The translations under genes and the position numbers were made by a program. From the NCBI RefSeq assembly GCF_013618475.1, contig NZ_JABJVN010000006.1, positions 1 through 64,000 on the forward strand: a stretch of 64,000 nucleotides of DNA. The letters run 5' to 3'. The notes below the pieces were generated by a model that saw nothing but the letters and a program-made list of their open reading frames with translations, made no database searches and was not told where the DNA came from. This document shows, in pieces, positions 29,791-40,878 of the stretch (positions are counted from its first letter, which is position 1; the number at the start of each line of letters is the position of its first letter). This stretch comes from Saccharibacillus deserti. Its GTDB lineage: Bacteria > Bacillota > Bacilli > Paenibacillales > Paenibacillaceae.

Positions 29791-30753
29791 ATGAGTCAGT
29801 ATATCATCCGGCGGCTGCTGCAGATGATCCCGACTTTGATCGGTATATCGATCATTGTTTTTGTTATTTCACAGATGGTTCCGGGAGACTATATCACCGC
29901 ATCGCAGAATCCGAACATGACCGCCGAGCGGGCAGACCAACTGCGGGCGATTTACGGGTTGGATAAACCTGCTATCCAGCAGTATTTTATTTGGGCTAAA
30001 AATATGTTAACCGGTAACCTGGGAGATTCCTTCCAGCATAAGATGCCGGTCACCAAAGTTATCAATACTTATGTATGGAACTCTTTCGTGATCGCTTTTG
30101 TCACCCTGATTCTGAGTTGGGTAATCGCCGCATTTGTCGGTGTTTTTTCTGCGCAGTTTCAATATTCTTTCTTCGACAAGGTCGTGACCCTGCTTGTGTT
30201 CCTGCTGATGTCGCTGCCTTCGTTCTTTATCGGGCTGCTCGCCATCAAATATTTCGCTCTCGATTTGAAATTATTTCCGACCGGTGGGATGACCACGGCC
30301 GGATTGAATGCCAGCGGCTGGGCTTATATCAAAGACGTTGCTGGCCATATGATACTGCCGGTGACCGTAATGACTACGCTCAGCGTCGGCAGTTTGACCC
30401 GTTACTTCCGTACGGGCATGCTGGAAGTGATCCGTCAGGATTATATCCGTACGGCGCGTGCCAAAGGACTTAACGAGCGAACCGTTATTTTCAAACACGC
30501 ATTCCGCAACGCCCTGCTTCCGGCCATTACGCTGCTCGGGTTCGAGCTGCCCGCTTTGTTCGGCGGCGCCATGATCCTCGAACGCGTCTTCACCTGGCCG
30601 GGTATCGGCCAGATTTATCTGGCTTCGATCAACATGCGGGATTATCCGCTGATGCTTGGATTCACGATGTTCCTGGCGGTATTGACGCTTCTCGGGAACC
30701 TGATTTCCGATATCCTGTACGGGGTTGCAGACCCGAGAATTCGTCTAAAGTAG
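29791..30753 (+). CDS. oppB: Oligopeptide ABC transporter permease OppB
   Basis: A 320-residue membrane protein of the BPD_transp_1 family. An N-terminal TM segment (PTLIGISIIVFVISQMVPGD) is followed by the transmembrane core with the EAA-like loop IRTARAKGLNERTVIFKHAF. The start is the ATG at 29791 after CAGGAGGAG. It forms the channel with OppC. Confidence 0.93.
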   Translation: MSQYIIRRLLQMIPTLIGISIIVFVISQMVPGDYITASQNPNMTAERADQLRAIYGLDKPAIQQYFIWAKNMLTGNLGDSFQHKMPVTKVINTYVWNSFVIAFVTLILSWVIAAFVGVFSAQFQYSFFDKVVTLLVFLLMSLPSFFIGLLAIKYFALDLKLFPTGGMTTAGLNASGWAYIKDVAGHMILPVTVMTTLSVGSLTRYFRTGMLEVIRQDYIRTARAKGLNERTVIFKHAFRNALLPAITLLGFELPALFGGAMILERVFTWPGIGQIYLASINMRDYPLMLGFTMFLAVLTLLGNLISDILYGVADPRIRLK

Positions 30754-30766
30754 GAGGAGATTGAAA

Positions 30767-31696
30767 GTGGAACAGCCGCAAAACCGTATGGAGCAGCTTC
30801 AGGAGCAGCTCAAAATCGTCAAACCCGAATCTCCGTGGAAAATTGCGGCCCGGCGATTTGCCAAAAACAAACTGGCTCTGGTCGGACTGATTATTCTCGT
30901 CCTGATGTTTCTGATTTGTTTTCTCGGACCGTTGTTCTCGCCTTACGAATTGAACCAGACCGACGTCAAGAACAAGAATCAGGCGCCGAATGGCGATTTT
31001 TGGCTCGGTACGGACAAGCTGGGGCGCGATATTCTGCTGCGCGTGATGCTGGCCGGACGAATCTCGTTGACCGTAGGTCTGGTCGCAACGGCGATTTCCG
31101 TAGCGATCGGAGCAACCCTCGGCGCCGTTGCGGGCTTCTATAGAAGATATGCCGATACGATCATCATGCGGATCGCGGATATTTTCCTGGCTCTGCCGAC
31201 GCTGCCGATCCTGATTACGCTCGGAGCGATCTTGTCCGACCTTAAGATCGAGCCGTCCAAACGGATTTACTTCCTGATGCTGATTATCGGCCTGCTCGGG
31301 TGGGTAGGCCTGGCCCGTCTCGTGCGAAGCCAGATTCTGACCCTGCGCGAGCAGGAATTCATGCAGGCCACCGAAGCGCTCGGCCTGCGCGACAGCCGCA
31401 AAATTTTCCTTCACCTCATGCCGAACACCGTTCCGATCATTATCGTATCCGCGACGCTCGGCGTTGCCGGAGCCATTTTGACCGAATCCGTATTGAGCTT
31501 CCTCGGCCTGGGTGTCGTGCCGCCTACTCCATCATGGGGCAACATGATCACCGCAGCCAACAGTTTGATCGAATTCCGCAAAAGACCCTGGACCTGGATT
31601 CCTCCCGGTCTCTGTATCCTGATTACCGTTACGGCAATTAACCTGATCGGCGACGGTCTGCGAGACGCGCTCGATCCGAAGATGAAGAATAGATAA
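30767..31696 (+). CDS. oppC: Oligopeptide ABC transporter permease OppC
   Basis: A 309-residue permease with the N-terminal OppC_N segment (FAKNKLALVGLIILVLMFLI), a periplasmic-side loop containing FWLGTDKLGRDILLRVM, and a transmembrane core with the EAA loop MQATEALGLRDSRKIFLHLM. The GTG at 30767 has the right distance from AGGAGG; a TTG at 30761 is too close. It follows oppB by 13 bases. Confidence 0.92.
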   Translation: MEQPQNRMEQLQEQLKIVKPESPWKIAARRFAKNKLALVGLIILVLMFLICFLGPLFSPYELNQTDVKNKNQAPNGDFWLGTDKLGRDILLRVMLAGRISLTVGLVATAISVAIGATLGAVAGFYRRYADTIIMRIADIFLALPTLPILITLGAILSDLKIEPSKRIYFLMLIIGLLGWVGLARLVRSQILTLREQEFMQATEALGLRDSRKIFLHLMPNTVPIIIVSATLGVAGAILTESVLSFLGLGVVPPTPSWGNMITAANSLIEFRKRPWTWIPPGLCILITVTAINLIGDGLRDALDPKMKNR

Positions 31697-31729
31697 AGCA
31701 GTCCATACTGAAGAAGTAGGAGAGACGAA

Positions 31730-32752
<1,023 letters not shown>

Positions 32753-33761
32753 CGGAAGCGGCTCACTCCAACCCCTCGTTCAGGTCGAAAACCTGAAAAA
32801 GTATTTCCCGATCATGGGCGGCGTATTCCAGCGCAAGGTGGGAGACGTCAAAGCCGTTGACGGCGTATCTTTTACGATCAATAGAGGCGAGTCTTTCGGT
32901 CTGGTCGGCGAGTCCGGCTGCGGTAAAAGCACGATCGGCCGTACTCTGCTTCGTTTGAACGACAAGACAGAAGGCAGCGTACATTTCGAAGGCAAAGATC
33001 TGCATGCACTGTCCAAGTCCGAATTGCGGCATATGCGCACCAAGATGCAGATCGTATTCCAGGATCCGTTCAGCTCGCTGAATCCGCGGATCAAGGTCGG
33101 TGAAGCCATTGGCGAAGCGCTGCTCGATCACGGTCTTGTCAGCCGCAAAGACGTGAAGGATCGGGTCATCGAAACGATGAAAATCTGCGGACTGGCCGAT
33201 TATCATTACGACCGCTTCCCGCACGAATTCTCGGGCGGCCAGCGTCAGCGGATCGGGATCGCCCGCGCGCTGATCATGGATCCGGAATTCATCGTAGCCG
33301 ACGAACCGGTCTCGGCGCTCGATGTGTCGATCCAGGCGCAGATCATCAATCTGATGAGCGACCTGCAGCGCGAGAAGCAGCTGACTTATCTGTTCATCTC
33401 CCACGATCTCAGCGTAGTCGAGCATTTGTGCAACCGAGTAGGCGTGATGTATCTCGGCACGATGATGGAGATGGCGCCGACGGACGAGCTGTTCAGCAAT
33501 CCGCTGCATCCGTATACGAAAGCCCTGATGTCGGCTATTCCGGTACCGGACCCGACCTTGAAGCGCGAACGCATCGTACTTCAGGGAGACATTCCAAGCC
33601 CGGCTAACCCGCCGTCCGGCTGCAAGTTCCATACCCGCTGTCCGATGGCTTCGGATATCTGCAAAGAGCAGGTGCCGGAGTATCGCAATATGGGCAACGA
33701 ACATTTCGTCGCCTGTCACTTCGCCTAGAACTTTCCGCGTGAGAATCTGTCGCGGTCATTC

Positions 33762-33802
33762 AAGCCGAACTTCGAACGTTTCATTCGAAGTTCGGCTTTT
33801 TT
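33762..33802 (+). terminator. Terminator of the opp operon
   Basis: AAGCCGAACTTCGAA (33762-33776) pairs perfectly with its complement at 33784-33798 and ends in a T-run. Confidence 0.92.
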
Positions 33803-33985
33803 ACGTGCTTCTGCAGCCGTCTTCCACCTTTAAGTGCGTCCGGCGTCCAACTCGGTTACCGATTTTGAAGAAATCTATCCGAAAAAGCTTCTTTTTGCGA
33901 AAAAAAACGGAAAAATTTTGGTTTTTGCAGACTAAAACCGAATTTCGTACGTCTAATAAGCATAAGGAAGGGAGCGGATTGGGTG

Positions 33986-34930
33986 ATGAGCGGTGGCATA
34001 CATAAAAAAGCGATATTGATTGTGCTGGCTGTGGCCCTGCTGCTGATCCCCCAGCAGCTGCTGGCGGGGCGTCCCAAAGTGGATGCGGCGGCCGCCGTTC
34101 TGATCGATGCGCAGACGGGCAAAGTGCTGTGGCAGGTGCAGGGAGACCGGGTGCTTCCGGCCGCGGGGATGACGCAGCTGATGACCGAGTGGCTGGTGCT
34201 CGATGCCGTTCGCAGCGGACGGATCGGTTGGGAAGATCCGGTCCGCGTCGGCGGGAAAGCGGAAGCGGTAAAGGTCTCGAAGCCCCATGCCAGCCCGCCC
34301 AATAATCGGATTCCGCTGCGGGCCGACGACCAGATTCCGCTGAACGAGCTGTTTATGGGAGTCGCGGTATCTTCTTCGCCAGAAGCGGAGCAGGCTCTGG
34401 CCCGGCACGCCGCCGGATCGGAAGCTTCTTTTGCCTGGATGATGAACGAAAAAGCCCGGCGGATCGGCATGTCGGGTTCGACATTGTTCAAGCCGGAACC
34501 CGGTAAGGAAGAAGCGGTTTCTTCTTCCGACGGACAGCCTGCGGGCAGCCGGATGACGGCCACAGATGCCGCCAAGCTGTGCCGCGAATTGATCGGAGAT
34601 CACCCGGAAGTGCTGCGCATGTCTTCGGTGACCCAGACGGAGATCCGTTCGCGCGGGATCTATCTGACGAACAGCAACGCCATGCTGCCCGATTTTGCGG
34701 GGCCGCACGCTTATCGGGGAATGGACGGACTCAAAGCTTACGGTTCGGAGCAGTCCGGCTACTCGCTTGCCGGAACCGCCCAGCGGGACGGGCAGCGCTT
34801 GATCGTCGTCATTATGGGAGCCGAGAGCCGGGAGAAAAGTTTCCAGGCGGCCAGCCGGCTGCTCGATTACGGCTATGCGCGTTCGGGTTCGTTCGCCGAC
34901 CGTGCGGCATCCTGGCTGAACCTCGTTTGA
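33986..34930 (+). CDS. D-alanyl-D-alanine carboxypeptidase-like protein lacking catalytic motifs
   Basis: A 314-residue protein with an N-terminal signal/anchor (ILIVLAVALLLIPQQ) and the fold of PBP5-type D,D-carboxypeptidases: AAAVLIDAQTGKVLWQ, GMSGSTLFKPEP, GMDGLKAY. The three active-site motifs are all altered. SxxK reads GMTQ (61-64), SxN reads SSS (129-131), and KTG reads KAY (250-252). It is therefore probably not an active peptidase and may bind peptidoglycan or act as a scaffold. Length and reading frame are intact, so this is not ordinary decay. A GTG one codon upstream (33983) is an alternative start. Confidence 0.8.
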   Translation: MSGGIHKKAILIVLAVALLLIPQQLLAGRPKVDAAAAVLIDAQTGKVLWQVQGDRVLPAAGMTQLMTEWLVLDAVRSGRIGWEDPVRVGGKAEAVKVSKPHASPPNNRIPLRADDQIPLNELFMGVAVSSSPEAEQALARHAAGSEASFAWMMNEKARRIGMSGSTLFKPEPGKEEAVSSSDGQPAGSRMTATDAAKLCRELIGDHPEVLRMSSVTQTEIRSRGIYLTNSNAMLPDFAGPHAYRGMDGLKAYGSEQSGYSLAGTAQRDGQRLIVVIMGAESREKSFQAASRLLDYGYARSGSFADRAASWLNLV

Positions 34931-34988
34931 GCGGATATTTTCAGGCTCTCCGGTCGGAGTTTTACGCAGCAAAAAAGAACATTCGGGA

Positions 34989-35021
34989 ATCAGCGGCCGT
35001 TTCGACGGCCGCTGATTTTTA
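34989..35021 (+). terminator. Terminator after the carboxypeptidase-like gene
   Basis: ATCAGCGGCCGT and ACGGCCGCTGAT form a perfect 12-bp stem with a TTCG loop, followed by five T. Confidence 0.9.
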
Positions 35022-35271
35022 CTTTCCTCCCCCACTTTACGCTATAATAGAAAGGCGGACCGACAAACCGGAAGCGCGGCCAAATTAAGACCGGCATTTT
35101 CGGGGTGATGAACAGAAGAATCGTCGACCGCCAACCGTTTAACACCAGTACGTTGTCTCAACGTGATCTGTTGTTCGTTTTGCGCGATTCCTTTATTTGA
35201 AAGGCAAGGACTTGGGCAGCGACAAGGGAAGATCGGGCGGAGACAACAGAATAGAGAAGGAGAAATCCGCT

Positions 35272-35703
35272 ATGAATATTGCTTTTTTCCTGCTGCCGAA
35301 GCACGAAGTTGCCTTTGTTACACTCGATGCCACGCTTCGCCAGGTCATCGAACGCATGGAACACCATCGATACACCGCCATTCCGATCATCGACAAAGAA
35401 GGCGAGTACGCGGGTACCGTGACCGAAGGAGACATTCTTTGGCATATGAAGCATTCCGAAGGACGGATCACTTTTGAGAACGCTTCACGCTTTACCTTAA
35501 AAGAAGTCCCGCTGCGCATGAACAACAAGCCCGTATCGATCGAATCGGATATGGCCGACCTGATTACCTTGTCCAAAACGCAAAACTTCGTACCGGTCGT
35601 CGACGACCGCGGCCGATTTATCGGGATCGTTCGCCGCAGCCAGATTATCGAATACTGCGCAAGTTTCGTCGCCAAGCAGAACGGCGCTCCCCAAAGCAGG
35701 TAA
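35272..35703 (+). CDS. CBS domain-containing protein
   Basis: A 143-residue protein consisting of two CBS repeats (Bateman module): LRQVIERMEHHRYTAIPIID and MADLITLSKTQNFVPVVDDR with GRFIGIVRRSQI. CBS pairs bind adenosine nucleotides. B. subtilis DarB and Listeria CbpB are stand-alone CBS proteins that bind cyclic di-AMP. The cyclic-di-AMP phosphodiesterase gene gdpP lies about 1.1 kb downstream, so a nucleotide-sensing role is plausible. The ATG at 35272 follows GAAGGAG. The 250 bases upstream hold a TATAAT and no clear gene. Confidence 0.85.
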   Translation: MNIAFFLLPKHEVAFVTLDATLRQVIERMEHHRYTAIPIIDKEGEYAGTVTEGDILWHMKHSEGRITFENASRFTLKEVPLRMNNKPVSIESDMADLITLSKTQNFVPVVDDRGRFIGIVRRSQIIEYCASFVAKQNGAPQSR

Positions 35704-35740
35704 CGTTCCGGGGGCTCGGTATCGGCGCCCGCCGCGAATA

Positions 35741-35749
35741 TGCTATAAT
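35741..35749 (+). promoter_or_regulatory. Extended -10 promoter of the yybS-gdpP-rplI-dnaB operon
   Basis: TGCTATAAT is a perfect extended -10. No good -35 is present. It lies 87 bases before yybS, and the following genes are packed tightly. Confidence 0.6.
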
Positions 35750-35835
35750 GATTGTCAAAACTTTAGATCCCAAGGAATCTCGCATGCCGCACGTTCGGTA
35801 AGCGGTATTCGTATCCGCACAAGAGGTGAATCGAT

Positions 35836-36762
35836 TTGAAATTGCGTTTATCTTCAGCGATGTGGGCGATCCTGTATCTGCTGGTCCTGCTCTCGCTGTT
35901 AACGCCGCTGTCCGCGATCACTCTTTTGGTGATGGTCGTTCCGGCAGCCGTGCTTTACGCCTCTTTGCGCGTAAACGTTTTTTGGCTGCATGTTTTACCC
36001 GTTTTGGCGATTTTGGCCGTCTTTTCCGGTACGCTGGCTCCCTACACGCTTATTCTGGCCGTCTATTTCCTCGTGCCCGGTATCGTGATGGGCCATCTGT
36101 ACAAGAAACGCGCTCCGGCGCTGCAGACGATCGTCTATGGAACGGGAACGCTGCTCGGTATGCTGTTGGTGCTGCTGGCCGGTGCCAAACTGATACTGGG
36201 CTTCAACCTGTCCGATTATGTGAGCGACTTCGTGCATCAGACGTTCGATCCGCTGTTGGCCGTGGCGGAGATGAATCCGATGCTGAGCGGGCAGTGGAGT
36301 CCGGACTTTATCTTTGCGCTGGCCAACCAGACCGTCATGATGATTCCGCTCGGGATGACCGTCAGTTCGTTCATTCTGGCCGTCGTCACGCACGCGATCG
36401 TGCGGCCGACTCTGGCTTCCATGGGCGTCGCCGCGCCGAAGCTGCGGCCCGCGCATGAATGGAGACTTCCGCGGGCGCTGATTTTCTATTATTTCATCGT
36501 TCTGATCGTGGATATGGTGACTTACAATCAGGCGGACGGATTCTGGAAAGCGGCGGCCGTCAATCTGCTTCCGCTGCTGCAGTTCTGTTTTATCGTACAG
36601 GCTATCGGGTTCTGGTTCTTCTTGGGGCACGTCAAAAAATGGCATCGGGTGATTTCTATTCTGCTGGCGATCGTTACGGTTATTTTCCCGCCAATGCGAA
36701 TCATAGGGATTATCGATCTGGCTTTCCCGCTGCGCGAGTACATTACGAGACCTAGACGATAG
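35836..36762 (+). CDS. yybS: DUF2232 membrane protein YybS
   Basis: A 308-residue membrane protein with about eight hydrophobic segments, matching DUF2232/YybS, which precedes gdpP in many Bacilli. The start is TTG at 35836 after GAGGTGA. It ends 12 bases before gdpP. Function is not established; the family resembles ECF S-component-like membrane proteins. Confidence 0.85.
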   Translation: MKLRLSSAMWAILYLLVLLSLLTPLSAITLLVMVVPAAVLYASLRVNVFWLHVLPVLAILAVFSGTLAPYTLILAVYFLVPGIVMGHLYKKRAPALQTIVYGTGTLLGMLLVLLAGAKLILGFNLSDYVSDFVHQTFDPLLAVAEMNPMLSGQWSPDFIFALANQTVMMIPLGMTVSSFILAVVTHAIVRPTLASMGVAAPKLRPAHEWRLPRALIFYYFIVLIVDMVTYNQADGFWKAAAVNLLPLLQFCFIVQAIGFWFFLGHVKKWHRVISILLAIVTVIFPPMRIIGIIDLAFPLREYITRPRR

Positions 36763-36774
36763 GGTGAGGAAACC

Positions 36775-38766
36775 ATGCCAAACTTTTTGCTGAAACGCTG
36801 GTACGGATATCGGACGGTCTGGGCGTTTCTTCTGCTGCTGACGCTGACGGTCTTCGTGTCGATCTATAACTGGCTGCTCGGCCTGGTGTCCTTATGTCTG
36901 GTATTTGCCGTCGTCTTCGTTATGCTGAGGGCCGAGCTTAAATTCAGGCAGGGGCTTGCCGAATATACGTCTACCCTCTCCTACCGCGTGCACAGCATCG
37001 AAAGCGAAATCGCAAGCCGGCTGCCGTTCGGACTGCTGCTCTACGACGCCGAACGGACGGTCGAATGGCATAACCGCCAGGTCGCCCAACTGTTCGAAGT
37101 CGAAACGGCCGTAGGCCTTCCGCTCGCGGAACTGCTGCCCGGTCTTCCTCCGCTGAGCCGGGACCGCAAAGACGGTTCGAAAGAGCCGCTCAATCTGGTT
37201 CGGGCAGAGATCGAAGTGGGCAAGCAGACGTACGATGTCCACGTCTATCCGGAAGAACGATTGATTTATCTGCAAAAAATGACGGAAATGGCCGAACTGC
37301 GGGAACGCTATGAGAAAGAAAGCCTGGCTCTGGGCATCCTGCTGTTCGACAATCTCGACGAAGCGTTCCAGGGAATGGACGACCAGCAGCGGACGCTGAC
37401 GATTGCCAGAGCGACGACGCTTATCAACGGCTGGGCCCGTCAGTACGACGTTTATCTGCGGAGGCTGTCCAGCGAGCGGTATATGATGCTGCTGAATCAG
37501 GCTTCGCTCGACAAGCTGGAGCACAGCCGCTTCGTTATTCTTGACGAAGTGCGCGAATCGACAAGCGATCTGAAAGTTCCGATGACCCTCAGTATCGGTC
37601 TGGCCTGCGGGAGCGAGAAGATCAGCGAGTTGGGCGCGCTGGCGCAGTCGAGTCTCGATATGGCACTCGGCCGCGGCGGGGATCAGGCTGCCGTGAAAGT
37701 GGGGCAGCGGCTGTCCTTTTACGGAGGGCGTTCCAACGCCGTCGAGAAGCGGACCCGCGTTCGCGCCCGCGTGATCGCTCACGCGCTGCGCGATCTGATG
37801 AAGCGCAGCGACCGGGTGCTGATTATGGGACACAAGAATCCCGATATGGACGTGATCGGTGCAGCGATCGGCATGCTCAAAGCCGCCGATCAGCTGGAAG
37901 TCGAAGCGAGCATCGTGCTTGACGGCGACAATCCGTCCATCACCAAGATGATGGAGCGCATTCGCACCGACGCCACGCTGGCGGACCGGTTCACTTCGCC
38001 GGAGGAGTCGCTTGCGCTGATGACCGAGCGAACGCTGCTGGTCGTGGTCGACACGCACAAGCAGTCGCTGACGATCGAACCCAAGCTGGTTCAGCGGGCG
38101 AAGCAGGTGGTCGTCATCGACCATCACCGCCGCAGCGAAGAATTTATCAACGAAGCCGTTATCGTCTATCTGGAACCGTATGCTTCGTCGGCCAGCGAAC
38201 TGGTGACGGAACTGCTGCAGTATATCCACGACAATATGGCATTGACGCCGCTTGAAGCGACCACGCTGCTGGCCGGCATTACGATGGACACCAAGCATTT
38301 CACCCTGCATACCGGCTCGCGTACCTTCGAAGCGGCAGGGTTCCTGCGCCGGAGCGGAGCGGATACCGTCCTGGTACAGCGTATCCTCAAAGAGGATTTG
38401 GGCGAGTATATCTCGAAAGCAGAAATTATCAAGAATGCCCGCATTGTCATGGGCGGTGTGGCGATCGCGGCAACCGACGAAGGCCGGCAGTTTCCGCAGC
38501 TGCTGATCGCCCAGGCCGCCGACACGCTGCTTAATATGACCGATGTGAACGCATCGTTTGTCATCGGCAGCCGCCCGGACGGGCTGACGGCAATCAGCGC
38601 CCGCTCGTTCGGAAAGATCAACGTTCAGGTCGTCATGGAACGGTTGGGCGGCGGCGGGCATTTGACCAATGCGGCGGTACAGCTCGATATCTCCCCGCAG
38701 GAAGCGGAGAAGAAGCTGGTTGCCGTGCTTGAAGATATCGAAAAGGAAGAGGGGCTATTCGAATGA
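36775..38766 (+). CDS. gdpP: Cyclic-di-AMP phosphodiesterase GdpP
   Basis: A 663-residue membrane phosphodiesterase that degrades cyclic di-AMP. It has two N-terminal TM segments (about 15-55), a PAS-like heme/ligand domain (about 80-170), a degenerate GGDEF domain, and C-terminal DHH/DHHA1 domains with [27 protein letters not shown] and [10 protein letters not shown]. It controls osmotic and cell-wall homeostasis and beta-lactam tolerance in Firmicutes. Overlaps rplI by 4 bases. Confidence 0.96.
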   Translation: MPNFLLKRWYGYRTVWAFLLLLTLTVFVSIYNWLLGLVSLCLVFAVVFVMLRAELKFRQGLAEYTSTLSYRVHSIESEIASRLPFGLLLYDAERTVEWHNRQVAQLFEVETAVGLPLAELLPGLPPLSRDRKDGSKEPLNLVRAEIEVGKQTYDVHVYPEERLIYLQKMTEMAELRERYEKESLALGILLFDNLDEAFQGMDDQQRTLTIARATTLINGWARQYDVYLRRLSSERYMMLLNQASLDKLEHSRFVILDEVRESTSDLKVPMTLSIGLACGSEKISELGALAQSSLDMALGRGGDQAAVKVGQRLSFYGGRSNAVEKRTRVRARVIAHALRDLMKRSDRVLIMGHKNPDMDVIGAAIGMLKAADQLEVEASIVLDGDNPSITKMMERIRTDATLADRFTSPEESLALMTERTLLVVVDTHKQSLTIEPKLVQRAKQVVVIDHHRRSEEFINEAVIVYLEPYASSASELVTELLQYIHDNMALTPLEATTLLAGITMDTKHFTLHTGSRTFEAAGFLRRSGADTVLVQRILKEDLGEYISKAEIIKNARIVMGGVAIAATDEGRQFPQLLIAQAADTLLNMTDVNASFVIGSRPDGLTAISARSFGKINVQVVMERLGGGGHLTNAAVQLDISPQEAEKKLVAVLEDIEKEEGLFE

Positions 38767-39206
38767 AGGTTATTTTTCTGAAAGACGTAAAAGGACAAGG
38801 CAAAAAAGGTGAAGTGAAAGAAGTCTCGGAAGGTTACGCACAGAACTTCCTGTTCAAGAACGGCGTCGCCAAACCGGCTACCCAAGGCAACGTGAAAACG
38901 CTGGAAAACCAGCATGCCGCCGAAGAAAAACGCAAGGAAGAAGAGAAACAAGAAGCCGTGGAGCTTGGCAAAAAGCTGGAAGAAGCCACGATCGAGATCA
39001 AAGCCAAATCCGGCGAAGGCGGCCGTCTATTCGGAGCCATCACAAGCAAACAAATCGGCGAAGCGCTATCCAAGCAGGGCTTCAAAGTCGACAAGCGCAA
39101 AATCGAGCTGGATGAGCCGATCCGTACGCTGGGCGTCACTCAGATCTTGATTAAACTCCACAAGGACGTCAAAGCTACGCTCAAGGTTCAGGTTTCGGAG
39201 GAATAA
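38763..39206 (+). CDS. rplI: 50S ribosomal protein L9
   Basis: A 147-residue L9: the N-terminal rRNA-binding domain [20 protein letters not shown], a long central helix rich in Glu/Lys, and a C-terminal domain with [17 protein letters not shown]. The start overlaps the gdpP stop (ATGA), so translation is coupled. Confidence 0.97.
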   Translation: MKVIFLKDVKGQGKKGEVKEVSEGYAQNFLFKNGVAKPATQGNVKTLENQHAAEEKRKEEEKQEAVELGKKLEEATIEIKAKSGEGGRLFGAITSKQIGEALSKQGFKVDKRKIELDEPIRTLGVTQILIKLHKDVKATLKVQVSEE

Positions 39207-39207
39207 G

Positions 39208-40566
39208 ATGGGCGAGGATCTCTTTTTCGACCGGGTTCCGCCGCAAAATCTGGAAGCGGAGCAGGCCGTGCTGGGTGCGGTACTGCTTCAGGCCGAGTCA
39301 CTTATTACAGTCATGGAGAAAATTACGGCCGACGATTTCTACGACAAGTCGCACCAGATGATATTCGAGGCTATGGTCCAGCTCGGGGAAGAGAGTCAGC
39401 CGATCGACCTCGTGACGCTGACCTCGCTGCTCAAAGACAGGGGTCAGCTGGAAGATCTCGGCGGGGTCAGCTATTTGGCCAAACTGGCAAATGCCGTTCC
39501 GACGGCTGCCAACGTCGAATATTATGCGCAGATGATCGAAGAAAAAGCGATGCTGCGCCGGCTGATCCGCACCGCGACGCAAATCGTCAGCGAAGGCTAT
39601 ACCGGCGGCGAAGACGTCGGGCTGATGCTGAGCGACGCGGAGCGCAAAATTCTCGAGATTTCCAACCGCCGCTCCAGCGGCGGTTTTGTCGCGATTCGCG
39701 ATGTGCTCATGGAAGTGTTCGACCGCGTCGAAATGTTGAATCAAAACAGCGGCAACTCGACCGGCATTCCGTCCGGCTTTGTCGATCTCGATCGGATGAC
39801 AGCCGGATTCCAGCGCAACGATCTCATCATCCTGGCGGCGCGTCCTTCGGTCGGCAAGACGGCGTTTGCCCTGAACGTTGCGCAGAACGTATCGGTACGG
39901 GCGGGAGAGACGGTAGCCATTTTTAGTCTGGAAATGTCGGCGGCTCAGCTCGTTCAGCGGATGATCTGCGCCGAAGCCAACCTTGATGCGAGCGTAATGC
40001 GTACGGGCGAATTCAAGGACGAGGACTGGACCAAACTCACGATGGGGATTGCGTCGCTGTCCGAAGCCGAAATCTATATCGACGATACCCCTGGGATTAC
40101 GGTAGCCGATATTCGTTCCAAATGCCGCCGGCTCAAAAAAGAGCGGGGACTCGGCATGATCGTGATCGACTATCTCCAGCTGATCCAGGGCCGCGGCAAG
40201 TCGGGCGAGAACCGTCAGCAGGAAGTTTCCGAGATTTCGCGGACGCTCAAACAGATTGCGCGGGAACTGGAACTGCCGGTTATCGCGCTGTCCCAGCTCA
40301 GCCGGGGCGTCGAGCAGCGTCAGGACAAGCGTCCGATGATGTCCGACCTTCGAGAATCCGGCTCGATCGAGCAGGATGCCGATATCGTCGCTTTCTTGTA
40401 CCGGGACGATTACTACAATGCCGATACGGAAAAAAAGAATATCATCGAGATCATTATCGCCAAGCAGCGGAACGGGCCGGTCGGAACCGTGGAGCTCGTG
40501 TTTTTGAAGAACTTCAACAAATTCGTCAATTACGAGCGGGCCCATTCGGATTCGTTTGCCGGATAG
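39208..40566 (+). CDS. dnaB: Replicative DNA helicase (DnaB; called DnaC in B. subtilis)
   Basis: A 452-residue hexameric helicase. The N-terminal domain (about 10-110) binds primase. The RecA-like ATPase has Walker A AARPSVGKTAFALN and the DnaB signature MIVIDYLQLIQGRGKSGENR, with arginine-finger region NGPVGTVELVFLKNFNKF. It starts one base after rplI, the conserved rplI-dnaC pairing. Confidence 0.97.
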   Translation: MGEDLFFDRVPPQNLEAEQAVLGAVLLQAESLITVMEKITADDFYDKSHQMIFEAMVQLGEESQPIDLVTLTSLLKDRGQLEDLGGVSYLAKLANAVPTAANVEYYAQMIEEKAMLRRLIRTATQIVSEGYTGGEDVGLMLSDAERKILEISNRRSSGGFVAIRDVLMEVFDRVEMLNQNSGNSTGIPSGFVDLDRMTAGFQRNDLIILAARPSVGKTAFALNVAQNVSVRAGETVAIFSLEMSAAQLVQRMICAEANLDASVMRTGEFKDEDWTKLTMGIASLSEAEIYIDDTPGITVADIRSKCRRLKKERGLGMIVIDYLQLIQGRGKSGENRQQEVSEISRTLKQIARELELPVIALSQLSRGVEQRQDKRPMMSDLRESGSIEQDADIVAFLYRDDYYNADTEKKNIIEIIIAKQRNGPVGTVELVFLKNFNKFVNYERAHSDSFAG

Positions 40567-40570
40567 AAAA

Positions 40571-40597
40571 GAGCCGCCGGAGAAATCCGGCGGCTCT
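40571..40597 (+). terminator. Hairpin after dnaB, first copy
   Basis: GAGCCGCCGG pairs with CCGGCGGCTC around AGAAAT, 5 bases after the dnaB stop, but it is followed by CATG rather than a T-run. An identical 27-base hairpin with a full T-run lies at 40800-40832. The two copies flank the repeat element B. Confidence 0.7.
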
Positions 40598-40624
40598 CAT
40601 GTTGTCGAGAACGTCCTATGCGTA

Positions 40625-40766
40625 GGAGAAGCTCGTCGGCTGCGGGAGAAATTCGTTTCGGTCGCGTGTTGAAATCGGGAAAAGAGATTGAATTTTAATA
40701 GAATTTTCCCGATTTCAAAGGCGAACGCTTGCGCTCCTACACTGAATTTCTCCCTTCGCCTTCTCC
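40625..40766 (+). repeat. Structured intergenic repeat, copy B
   Basis: Outer arms GGAGAAG (40625-40631) and CTTCTCC (40760-40766). P1 GGGAGAAATTC (40644-40654) pairs perfectly with 40744-40754. P2 GAAATCGGGAAAA (40671-40683) pairs perfectly with 40704-40716. Linkers of 16 bases (40655-40670, GTTTCGGTCGCGTGTT) and 27 bases (40717-40743) have the same lengths as in copy A, with 13 of 16 and 24 of 27 identical. The stems differ from copy A yet stay complementary. Confidence 0.8.
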
Positions 40767-40799
40767 CTTCACTCGGAATCAGATACTTCTCAACAAGTT

Positions 40800-40832
40800 G
40801 AGCCGCCGGAGAAATCCGGCGGCTCTTTTTTT
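40800..40832 (+). terminator. Hairpin terminator, second copy
   Basis: Same 27-base hairpin as at 40571-40597, now followed by a T-run. It can terminate dnaB read-through. DUF2512 on the other strand ends about 45 bases further on. Confidence 0.85.
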
Positions 40833-40878
40833 GGAGATGAGGTTGAGAGACTACAATCTCGTAAGCAGCGAAGTCTGC

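Noticed and set aside
35109-35201. 30-codon frame starting MNRRIVDRQPFNTSTLSQRD before the CBS gene
   Set aside because: The GGGGTG stretch directly touches the ATG, leaving no spacing, and I know no such family. Possible but unsupported.
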